Part shown: one piece after another, positions 9,701 through 14,262 of the stretch | How positions within the stretch are numbered: the first letter of the stretch is position 1 | Layout: each line of letters begins with the position of its first letter | NCBI GenBank assembly: GCA_910585805.1 | Contig: CAJUFB010000096.1 | Span: 1-14,262, forward strand | Length of the DNA: 14,262 nucleotides | Reading direction: 5' to 3' | Source: an uncultured Acetatifactor sp. | GTDB lineage: Bacteria > Bacillota > Clostridia > Lachnospirales > Lachnospiraceae | The notes under the pieces: model-generated | Database searches by the model: none | Told to the model about the DNA's origin: nothing | What the model saw: only the letters and a program-made list of their open reading frames with translations | Translations under genes and position numbers: made by a program

Positions 9701-10164
9701 TAACCGGTATCGGCACCGGAGAACCCTGCCAGTGGGAAGAAGCATACGGATGGGTCAATACGGAGAAAGGCGACCGCTTCTGGTATGAAGACGGCGTGCA
9801 TCAGGGAACCGAGGGAAGAGGCAAGGAAATCTATGATCCCATTTCCGATGCATGGTACTGGCTGGATGCCGTGGACAATGGTAAAATAGCAGTGAACAAG
9901 GATGTGTATCAGGATTCCTTTGCAGGGGACTGGGCGGAGAATGAAGACGGAACCGGCAAGTGGGTTCGTTATGATGAGAATGGTCGTATGGTGAAAGGCT
10001 GGCATACCACAGAAAAAGGAACTTATTATTTTGACGAGATCTTTGGTACCATGGCAAAGGGCACAGTGACCATTGAAGGCAAAGAATACCGATTCGATGC
10101 CATAACCGGAACTCTGGTTGGGAAGAGAGAACGTCAGGCGGAAACCGGACGGACACAAAATTAA
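3724..10164 (+). CDS. Secreted multidomain endo-beta-N-acetylglucosaminidase (GH85)
   Basis: GH85 enzymes cut the GlcNAc-GlcNAc core of N-glycans, releasing the glycan from the protein. The 2146-aa product has a signal peptide (1-33), then a GH85 domain (about 36-400) starting LGYWPEP and containing YGFDGYMFNTES; N224 and E226 match the catalytic Asn-x-Glu pair of the family. After it come a beta-sandwich (about 408-580), an Fn3-like domain (580-685), discoidin 1 (691-850), two unrecognised related modules (862-965, 975-1072), two FIVAR-like helical modules (1085-1150, 1150-1218), an Ig-like module (1219-1310), discoidin 2 (1315-1480), discoidin 3 (1484-1645), a second Ig-like module (1653-1738), a TEEPG-type spacer (1741-1866) and two wall-binding repeats (about 1874-2136). 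There is no LPXTG sorting motif, so anchoring is probably non-covalent. AGAGGAG lies 6 bases before the ATG. The gene is monocistronic, ended by a strong terminator. Catalytic assignment is firm; module boundaries are estimates. Confidence 0.92.
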   Translation: MRKKKRLKKLLSVLCAASMVVPSYGGMGKVEAAGATLGYWPEPLEISNEYYYRNETLQPYGSCFQIDELKNWSPDNDPDARYNRGSIPLRERWMGPNVNPLASRDAKVYPLAMANARASQAASQGGDGDFVYAFNNFQYVDTYNFWGGSSGEGPVAIPSPEVIDSAHRNGVPATGTIFLPWGDSTYGSQFVREMVEKSADGSYPAADKLIEIAQYYGFDGYMFNTESGSSVAGFKEFLVYLQENKPDNFTITWYNGSGSLTEGSIKSWMQDGDTRITDEWWLDMSGGGYVDSTIQAAEACGVDPWNIHSTWEYWPMSGNAKGGSYKTRLDENGILKCSLGILAPTCSLTSATSSDDFLNDEDQRLWVGPKYDPSSDYRPDNEFCGFANLVADRTPVIGTDFVTNFTTGNGYQFYEDGVVVGKENGWYNRSLTDVLPTWRWIIDSEGQKLSAKVDLDDAWYAGSSLKFYGSMDAGKANHVKLYSSQLELTSESKFKMIYKTPKAGVNVSLGLCFGDTYADENFKFYPLNITSDGSWSTASIDGFGEDAGKTAIAISLKFEAPDGVEDYAINVGQMGFTTDESAPGAVSNVTLDEVIYPTDKIMEARVYWEKAANAFMYRIFRVYDDGTREFVGATPNTAFYLGTLNRDGQEDVCKFEVIPYTENCVKGEATRFTIGWPDVVENGFVDAWDEGPNLALKRPAVASVAATDDGSVHLLVDGVIPSSKWCTTRTSAYAVIDLGEDKTFERWVVWHANCPGAGESPDMNTVEFDLQYAPDDGEPLITGDNDRERARVASMSFTKADEVKNNKLDITDRVLAEPITARYVKLNVTKSDNSAWHAIRIYEFQLFEKGYPGLSNSSSPYARNVTVKNREGANDTVVINNVPMKYSSGTYGDHNGVFHEDTGKVRLYDSIDSTEPIAVVKAVQPDEAYKQLAVGIARFSGLELNPEGGRLYYDVLDGSGPEVLSTRRASVYYAPEPGAGREVAKSPDNVTLVRTTAGNQLRKQYAIMTATGLEDGSEIKIFASEDADYPILHSLPAKNGVIRLERVPLEVGGGKVYYEVHQQGKVDSERLSQEYGDPMSLSADLSGLKELISKCEAIQEENCTAETWAVLAEKLSAARTVASGSPTAAEAEAARAELADAYAALRFVGNAQRLAELCDQFEAAYQEELYTVSSYEVFKAALDAARAAVEGRNSSAYEVEQLRIALEAAVRQLELVVEITGVTVSPAEQEVEKGGSATFTAVVAGATAEPRPSQKVTWTLVGNTSEETTLKEGVLQVAEDETAERLTITATSVEDVNFSGSAVAIVVEGQVGELVRYSDNAVIIATNGASDTAGPDKLFDRNFTDVDTGKWCVDGNNKWVAFDTGKDRGITQLKLYHAGSNNEYSPAPGKINTSAYEFYTLDTSKITVEELLAKSESERNTLLADNAYWKPLAQRTNNLDDVTTDDFDAVTGRIFKLNISKTDDTGWGATVRLYEVELYGEPELASGNAQVLGVKDAAVANEGPENVFDGDYGTKWCSEKTPNWLVFKLARPSEVKRLKVTHAGAGIPPEDERFNTNDFALQVLDTSKISETAFLALNETEQIAAMEDDGNWKTVKEYTENEQNITNDEISVDGKVQILRFVVTNADDNWWGGPDTIRIFEIELFRVVDPESGITVSIMPEILEVDGNPGQKGQFTALVEGANNQEVTWSISGNTSSETMIGNGQLFFGSDETATEMTVTAVSVEDPTKSATATVKVTPAATEEPGATEEPGATEEPGATEEPGTTEEPGTTEEPGTTEEPGTTEEPGTTEEPGTTEEPGTTEEPGVTEEPGTTEEPGTTEGPGTTEEPGTTEEPGTTEEPGTTEEPGATEEPGVTEEPGTTEEPSEPGDPLPGEWEEDEDGNEYWYEDGEIQGTEGRGKEIYDPVTDAWYWLDAVDGGRKAVNKDVYLESAGGSLSENVNGTGKWVRYDENGQMVKGWDTTEAGTWYFDQIYGTMAKGYVEIEGALYYFDRITGIGTGEPCQWEEAYGWVNTEKGDRFWYEDGVHQGTEGRGKEIYDPISDAWYWLDAVDNGKIAVNKDVYQDSFAGDWAENEDGTGKWVRYDENGRMVKGWHTTEKGTYYFDEIFGTMAKGTVTIEGKEYRFDAITGTLVGKRERQAETGRTQN
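8944..9321 (+). repeat. 21-copy TEEPG-type hexapeptide tandem repeat (18 bp units)
   Basis: Twenty-one consecutive six-residue units of form (A/T/V)TEEPG run without interruption, with one TEGPG variant and a final TEEPS. Many units come in near-identical 36-bp pairs alternating GAACCC and GAGCCT codons, which points to recent duplication of two-unit blocks. The product is an acidic, proline-rich, probably extended spacer that would carry the enzyme away from the wall-binding repeats. Confidence 0.93.
9343..10122 (+). repeat. Two tandem ~134-codon cell-wall-binding repeats
   Basis: Two copies with a 402-bp period. Each contains FWYEDG or YWYEDG, QGTEGRGKEIYDP, DAWYWLDAVD, GTGKWVRYDENG, a KGW-TTE-GT-YFD segment and a GTMAKG turn. 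The Trp/Tyr/Gly pattern is that of choline- or glucan-binding-type repeats common at the C-terminus of clostridial surface proteins. This is the likely surface-retention region of the GH85 protein. Confidence 0.8.
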
Positions 10165-10218
10165 TGTAAATTTTAATCTCCCCCACCGGTGGAAAGCATT
10201 CTGAAAAAGGTAGAAACG

Positions 10219-10266
10219 AAAAAGCGCTTACCAATTGGAACTTCGGTTCCATGGCAGGCGCTTTTT
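10219..10266 (+). terminator. Intrinsic terminator of the GH85 gene
   Basis: AAAAAGCGC (10219-10227) pairs perfectly with GCGCTTTTT (10258-10266). An inner stem TGGAAC/GTTCCA is capped by a TTCG tetraloop. The left arm starts with an A-run, so it could also act on the minus strand. It lies 55 bases after the GH85 stop. Confidence 0.88.
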
Positions 10267-10319
10267 CATTACGGCGCGGTTTTTCTTTTGCAGGTGGAAA
10301 TATTTTACCGCCGGAACAG

Positions 10320-10348
10320 GTGAAATTTCAGAAAAGACATGATATAAT
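10320..10348 (+). promoter_or_regulatory. Sigma-A promoter with extended -10 for the ATPase gene
   Basis: TATAAT at 10343-10348 is preceded by TGA, making a perfect extended -10 (TGnTATAAT). A -35 GTGAAA (4 of 6 to TTGACA) lies 17 bp upstream at 10320-10325. It sits between the GH85 terminator and the ATG at 10417, giving a leader of about 60 bases. Confidence 0.75.
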
Positions 10349-10416
10349 AGACAACGAATCGTTATGGAAAATAAAGCAGAAATCATATTGGGAAAAGGAA
10401 AGGAATACGATCGATC

Positions 10417-12423
10417 ATGCAGACACAACACGAATTACGCTCTTTACTGCGCTCCATAGACCACAAAGGCTATCCGGCCTACAAATCCCTGGCTGGCGCA
10501 TGGAAATTTGACAGATACACCCTGGTCATCGACCATGTGCAGGGAGATCCTTTCGCATCTCCCTCCAGCCTGCATGTGGAGATACCCCACACGCTGGCGA
10601 AGTTTCCGGCTGCTTACTATGCGAAGGACTGCTCCCGTATCGCACTGCAGGATTTTCTGACCAGACAGGTGGCAAAGCAGTTTGAACAGTATAATTTCAA
10701 AGCGAAGGGGTCAGGAAAAAGCGGCCTGCTGTCCGTCAGCCGCTGCGGTCAGGCGGTTCTGGAGCGCAGCGCCTGCCAGATTACGCCAGGTGGCCTGACC
10801 GTGCGTTTCCATGTGGGCTTCCCGGCTTTCGGGCGCACCATCAATGCGGGAGAATTGGATAAGATATTGTTTGACTTTCTGCCCCGATGTGTGGAGAACA
10901 GCTTATTTTATGCCAGGCTGGATGCAAAAAAGGTGGAGAGAGTGGTACAGCTGGCGGAAGACCAGGAGGCAGTGCGCCATATCCTGAAGGAAGAGAAACT
11001 GGTGGCATTTGTGGCAAACGGCTCGGTTCTGCCCAGAAAGAGCGGTGTGTCGGACCTTCCCATGGCCGACAGCGTTCCCTTTACTTCCCCGGCTTCCATG
11101 GAGCGGACTTTCCGGCTGCCTCATAGAGGAGAAATCACCGGTATGGCGATTCCGGAGGGCATTACGCTTATTGTGGGAGGCGGTTATCACGGGAAATCCA
11201 CTTTGCTGGAAGCAATCCAGATGGGAGTATACGATCATATAGAGGGAGACGGACGGGAATTCGTACTCACTGACGATACGGCCCTGAAGCTTCGGGCGGA
11301 GGACGGCAGGTCCATCCGGAATGTGGACATATCCCTTTTCATCAATGACCTGCCCAACAGGAAGGATACCACAAAATTTACTACTGAGGACGCCAGCGGT
11401 TCTACTTCTCAGGCGGCGGCAGTGGTGGAGGGAATCGAAGCCGGCACAAGGCTGTTTTTGATTGATGAGGATACTTCTGCTACCAATTTTATGGTGCGGG
11501 ACGAGTTCATGCAGCAGGTAATCAGCCGGGATAAGGAGCCGATTACGCCTTTTCTGGAGAGGGCGGGGGATTTGTATGAGAAAGCGGGGATTTCCACTAT
11601 CCTGGTGGCCGGAAGCTCGGGAGCCTTTTTCTATATCGCGGACCATATCCTGATGATGGATTGTTACCGCCCGGTGGATATCACGGAGCGGGTGAAGGAG
11701 ATGTGTGAAGGGCATACCGCACCCAGGGTACAGGCGCCGGGCTTTGCTGTTCCGGAATTCAACCGGGTGCTCCCTGCATTCCGGAAAACTCAGAAGGGAC
11801 GCGGCCGGGGATGGGACGGCAGAGAACTGGAGAGCAGGAACATCGGGTACGGCGGCAGCGGGCAGGAAGGGGAAGACGACAGCATGGATAGCAGAAGCTG
11901 CAGTGACGGTCTGGAACGCCGGGGAGGCTTCGGGGAGCGCGGCGGCAGAGATGACGGGATGCGCCGGGGAAGAGGCAGTGGCGGTATGGAGTGCCCGGAG
12001 AATTTCGGGGAGCGCGGCGGCAGAGATGACAGGATGCGCCGGGGAAACGGGAGAGAAGACAGAGGCGGAAGAGGAGGCCGGGACGGCGACAGCCGCGGCG
12101 GACAGCGGGACGGCCGTCATGAGCACATGAAGACAAAATCTTTTGGACTGGAGTCTTTCTCTCTGGACAGGGAAGAAGTCAATGTACGATACCTGGAGCA
12201 GCTGCTGGATCCGGAACAGGTGAATGCACTGGCGCATATGCTGCGCTACGGACTGGAGCAGGTTATGGACGGGAAAAGGACGGTGCGGCAGACCGTGCAG
12301 GTGATATGGAATGCATGGGAAAAGCAGGGGTGGCAGCCTTTCAGCAGTTCCTATGTGCCCTGCGGACTGGCGAAGCCCAGGATTCAGGAGCTGTATGCCT
12401 GTCTGGACCGGTTCCGGGGATAA
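10417..12423 (+). CDS. ABC-class ATPase (COG3044/PF09818) with RGG-rich insertion
   Basis: This is a cytoplasmic P-loop ATPase of the 'predicted ATPase of the ABC class' family, usually about 560-580 aa; this one is 668. Family hallmarks: DHVQGDPFASPS (about 39-50), a GSGKSG loop (98-103), Walker A GGGYHGKST (254-262), the signature-like ASGSTSQA (326-333), Walker B LFLIDED (346-352) followed by TSATNFM, and EPITPF. No membrane segments and no partner permease are present, so it is not a transporter subunit. Residues 461-570 form an extra low-complexity segment rich in RGG, RGR, GGRDD and RRG, after which the conserved C-terminal helices resume (SFSLDREEVNVRYLEQLLDP to the end). Biochemical role in bacteria is not established; the trypanosome RNA-editing factor MRB1590, a member of this fold, binds RNA, and the RGG insertion would fit RNA binding (inference). 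A purine-rich AGGAAAGG lies about 13 bases before the ATG. It is transcribed alone, between two terminators. Confidence 0.88.
   Translation: MQTQHELRSLLRSIDHKGYPAYKSLAGAWKFDRYTLVIDHVQGDPFASPSSLHVEIPHTLAKFPAAYYAKDCSRIALQDFLTRQVAKQFEQYNFKAKGSGKSGLLSVSRCGQAVLERSACQITPGGLTVRFHVGFPAFGRTINAGELDKILFDFLPRCVENSLFYARLDAKKVERVVQLAEDQEAVRHILKEEKLVAFVANGSVLPRKSGVSDLPMADSVPFTSPASMERTFRLPHRGEITGMAIPEGITLIVGGGYHGKSTLLEAIQMGVYDHIEGDGREFVLTDDTALKLRAEDGRSIRNVDISLFINDLPNRKDTTKFTTEDASGSTSQAAAVVEGIEAGTRLFLIDEDTSATNFMVRDEFMQQVISRDKEPITPFLERAGDLYEKAGISTILVAGSSGAFFYIADHILMMDCYRPVDITERVKEMCEGHTAPRVQAPGFAVPEFNRVLPAFRKTQKGRGRGWDGRELESRNIGYGGSGQEGEDDSMDSRSCSDGLERRGGFGERGGRDDGMRRGRGSGGMECPENFGERGGRDDRMRRGNGREDRGGRGGRDGDSRGGQRDGRHEHMKTKSFGLESFSLDREEVNVRYLEQLLDPEQVNALAHMLRYGLEQVMDGKRTVRQTVQVIWNAWEKQGWQPFSSSYVPCGLAKPRIQELYACLDRFRG
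11929..12045 (+). repeat. Two 42-bp direct repeats within the RGG region
   Basis: A 42-bp unit starting TTCGGGGAGCGCGGCGGCAG occurs at 11929-11970 and 12004-12045 and differs at a single base (G versus A). Period 75 bp (25 codons). Each copy encodes FGERGGRDD(G/R)MRRG. The near identity shows that the RGG segment grew by recent duplication. Confidence 0.9.
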
Positions 12424-12430
12424 GAACAGG

Positions 12431-12462
12431 CTGTCCGGCACGGAATGCCGGACAGATTGTTT
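12431..12462 (+). terminator. Intrinsic terminator between ATPase and convergent hydrolase gene
   Basis: CTGTCCGGCA (12431-12440) and TGCCGGACAG (12446-12455) form a perfect 10-bp stem with a 5-base loop, followed by ATTGTTTTT. It begins 7 bases after the ATPase stop and abuts the stop of the minus-strand gene at 12463. It may end both transcripts, though the minus side has only a weak T-rich tail. Confidence 0.88.
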
Positions 12463-13962
12463 TTATTGTGCCGGGTCGAGTACAATACTGTCGATGATAG
12501 CCTGGAATACAGGTTCCGCTTCTTCCAGATAGCTTTCATGGACGATGAAACTAAAGTCCACACCTGTCGAGTTATTCAGAACGGATACGTATCGCTGATA
12601 GAAAAGCTCCCCGTCATCATTTGGCAATGTGGCAGTGCCGTCAACGGCGGGCAGGCCTCCCAGGGTAAGTTCCCGAACCTCAAATCCTTCCTGTACCAGA
12701 TAATCGGCAAAAGTCTGCAGGTCATCGTCACCTTCCGGCGTATACGCGGTGAGATAGAGTACGGCCATGTCCCACGCATTGTCATCATCATAGCGGGAAT
12801 AGAGAGCCAGTCGGGAATCGTCGTCCGTAGTGCTGATATCCCAGAGGTAAGGGCAGGAGAAGGACAGTCCGATTTCCTCCAGGGTGCGTGTGGTCATCGC
12901 GGGCAGGGGGACAGAAGGCTCCTGTGCCATGGCGGAGTCCAGTTCTTCCTGGGTGATGGAGATATTGGGCTCCGCGCCGGTATCTGCCAGGATTTTCTGT
13001 GCCAGAACCCTTGTGATGGGGGCCAGCACCGAGAAATGGTCGGCGCCTTCGATGACGTAGCCGCTGATTTTGTCGTTATCGGAAGCCTGCAGCATCCTGG
13101 TCAGATTCGCCGAATTGCCTTCGCTGCCCTCAATGAGAAAAGTGGGGCTTTTCACATTGTCCAGCCAGTAGACAGGGGAGCGCATGACATATTCATCCTC
13201 GATGGTGGTATCGAAAGTGAACTGGGTGTTGTTATGGTATTTTATTTCGTCTACGGCACCGAAGCAGAAAACCGCCCGGAACTTGTCCGTGTATTCGGAG
13301 GCAAGCAGAGCCCTGGTGCCGCCGGTGCTGTGACCGCCCAGATAGATGCGTTCGGGGTCTACATAGGGCAGGGAGGCTGCGTATTCGTATGCGGACACAA
13401 TGTCGTCAACCTCGCCGAACAGGGCTTCGTAATTGCCCGGATTCCCGTTTCCGCCCCGGAAGGACGGGTACATGGTAAGCAGGCCAGCCTGCCAGAAAGC
13501 GGAACCTGTCTGGTCATTGTCCCATTCCGGATAACACCAGGGGAAGTCGTCGATGCCGTTGCCCCAGCCTCCTACCACCCAGATGATCATGGGATGCTTC
13601 TGGCCGTCGCCGGGGTCGCTGGACACATATGCGGCCAGATCCCCCACTTTGGAGGGATAGGAAACCAGGTCGAAGAGACCTTCAGGCGGTTCGGGAATGG
13701 AATAGCTGTCATTGTCTTCCCGTGCAAGGGTAGTGGTGAACGCGTCATGGGCCTGGGCGAAACTGTCGTACTGCTCTGTCAGTTCTGAAGTGGGAGCGCC
13801 GCCTCCCAGGCGGCCGGGCGTTCTGCTGCCGGATTCTTCCTGGCTGCTCTCGTTCTGAGAACTGCGTTCTTCACCGGATTGGGGAGAAGCGCAGGAAGCC
13901 GTGAAAAGAGCCAGCGCTGTCAGTAAAAATGCGCAGGCCTTTTTGCGGTTCATTGTTTTCAT
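12463..13962 (-). CDS. Lipoprotein alpha/beta hydrolase with C-terminal PsbP/DcrB-like domain
   Basis: A probable surface-anchored serine hydrolase of 499 aa. The N-terminus is a lipoprotein signal (MKTMNRKKACAFLL, then TASC with C24 as lipidated cysteine) followed by a Ser/Glu/Gln linker (25-60). The hydrolase domain (about 80-330) has the oxyanion-side segment IIWVVGGWGNG, the nucleophile elbow GGHSTGG with S212, and GADHFS with H309 as likely catalytic histidine; the acid is probably E278 or E281 in FLIEGSEGN. This resembles prolyl-oligopeptidase/dienelactone-hydrolase relatives, but substrate is unknown. Residues about 350-499 form a second domain (GLSFSCPYLWDIS..., DLQTFADYLVQEGFE, VDFSFIVHESY) like PsbP/DcrB/LpqN-type folds. 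The start at 13962 is supported by AAGGAAGG 8 bases upstream; M4 (13953) is a less likely alternative. It has its own promoter, reads towards the ATPase gene and stands alone. Confidence 0.85.
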   Translation of the reverse strand: MKTMNRKKACAFLLTALALFTASCASPQSGEERSSQNESSQEESGSRTPGRLGGGAPTSELTEQYDSFAQAHDAFTTTLAREDNDSYSIPEPPEGLFDLVSYPSKVGDLAAYVSSDPGDGQKHPMIIWVVGGWGNGIDDFPWCYPEWDNDQTGSAFWQAGLLTMYPSFRGGNGNPGNYEALFGEVDDIVSAYEYAASLPYVDPERIYLGGHSTGGTRALLASEYTDKFRAVFCFGAVDEIKYHNNTQFTFDTTIEDEYVMRSPVYWLDNVKSPTFLIEGSEGNSANLTRMLQASDNDKISGYVIEGADHFSVLAPITRVLAQKILADTGAEPNISITQEELDSAMAQEPSVPLPAMTTRTLEEIGLSFSCPYLWDISTTDDDSRLALYSRYDDDNAWDMAVLYLTAYTPEGDDDLQTFADYLVQEGFEVRELTLGGLPAVDGTATLPNDDGELFYQRYVSVLNNSTGVDFSFIVHESYLEEAEPVFQAIIDSIVLDPAQ

Positions 13963-14001
13963 GATAATTACCTTCCTTTTGATTTAGTTGTTTGTACTTC
14001 T

Positions 14002-14030
14002 ATTATACACGCATATTTTGACCGGGACAA
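14002..14030 (-). promoter_or_regulatory. Sigma-A promoter of the hydrolase lipoprotein gene
   Basis: On the minus strand TTGTCC (-35, 14030-14025; 4 of 6) and a perfect TATAAT (-10, 14007-14002) are separated by exactly 17 bp. The -10 lies about 39 bases before the ATG at 13962. Confidence 0.8.
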
Positions 14031-14133
14031 CTGTTTTGTGGGAGGTGAGTCTTCGATTTTATTCTGGCTTCGGCCGGGAACTGTATAAAGACACGGATCA
14101 TTATTTTTACAGAAAAACTGCAGATTTGCAGGT

Positions 14134-14163
14134 AAAAGGGCTGCCACCGGGGTGACAGCCCTT
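14134..14163 (-). terminator. Minus-strand terminator hairpin of a gene beyond the right edge
   Basis: AAGGGCTG (minus, 14163-14156) pairs with CAGCCCTT (14143-14136). An inner CACC/GGTG stem lies beyond one mismatch, and four T's follow on the minus strand (14137-14134). On the plus strand there is no T-run. It lies upstream of the hydrolase promoter and would insulate it from minus-strand transcription entering from the right. A short minus-strand frame ending at 14194 (last residues DYLPLTYILLK) is a candidate gene end, but it meets a stop after 13 codons. Confidence 0.6.
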
Positions 14164-14262
14164 CTTGGTATAGAAGATTCAGGAATTCCGAACTTACTTC
14201 AGTAAAATATAAGTAAGCGGCAAATAATCGGCGTCTTATAATTAGTCTCCTATTCTGGTAGT

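Noticed and set aside
10183..10192. Perfect 10-bp palindrome CCACCGGTGG after the GH85 stop
   Set aside because: Short, without loop or T-run and close to a much stronger terminator; probably incidental.
10903..12441. 512-codon open frame on the minus strand opposite the ATPase gene
   Set aside because: It lies antisense to a clearly conserved ATPase with Walker motifs. Its length follows from the GC-rich codon pattern, and its product shows no domain, only His/Pro/Arg-rich low complexity.
12445..13788. 447-codon plus-strand frame opposite the hydrolase gene
   Set aside because: The minus strand encodes a lipoprotein with signal peptide, nucleophile elbow, ribosome binding site and promoter; the plus frame has none and starts inside a terminator.

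Overview
The window looks like a chromosomal segment of a gut Gram-positive bacterium of the class Clostridia, most likely family Lachnospiraceae. The reasons are strong AGGAGG-type ribosome binding sites, sigma-A-like promoters, secreted proteins with Thr/Glu/Pro-rich linkers and clostridial cell-wall-binding repeats, a TnpX/TndX-type large serine recombinase with a zinc ribbon, and lipoproteins with Ser/Glu-rich linkers. The genus cannot be fixed from the sequence alone.

Left part (1-2250): a mobile-element and defence-island scar. A large serine recombinase enters the window already truncated; the catalytic-serine end is not seen. It is followed by 190 bp holding two inverted repeats and then a broken gene. 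The first ~46 codons of that gene resemble BrxA (DUF1819, BREX phage defence). They are joined in frame to the C-terminal part of an AlbA_2/HATPase_c_4 (COG2865) ATP-binding protein, and a frameshift follows. A probable terminator separates this from the rest.

Middle (2250-10270): a minus-strand putative lipoprotein of unknown function and, divergently, a very large secreted endo-beta-N-acetylglucosaminidase (GH85, 2146 aa). About 730 bp of mostly non-coding DNA lie between them, including a 135-bp imperfect palindrome. The GH85 protein has a catalytic domain with the Asn-x-Glu pair, a beta-sandwich and Fn3-like region, three discoidin-like (F5/8C/CBM32) modules, two uncharacterised tandem modules, two FIVAR-like helical modules, two Ig-like (Big) modules, a 21-copy TEEPG-type spacer and two ~134-residue wall-binding repeats. 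It is probably a surface enzyme that releases N-glycans from host glycoproteins. A strong hairpin terminator follows.

Right part (10270-14262): a sigma-A promoter with a perfect extended -10 drives a COG3044/PF09818 ABC-class ATPase carrying a ~110-residue RGG/RDD-rich insertion with internal 42-bp DNA repeats. A second terminator separates it from a convergent minus-strand gene for a two-domain lipoprotein (alpha/beta hydrolase plus a PsbP/DcrB-like domain), which has its own well-formed promoter. At the extreme right a minus-strand terminator hairpin implies that another gene ends just outside or at the window edge.

The intact genes all appear to be separate transcription units; I see no multi-gene operon. 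The most unusual items are the fused BREX-like scar, the RGG-loaded ATPase, the structured palindrome upstream of the GH85 gene and the uncharacterised duplicated module inside the GH85 protein.
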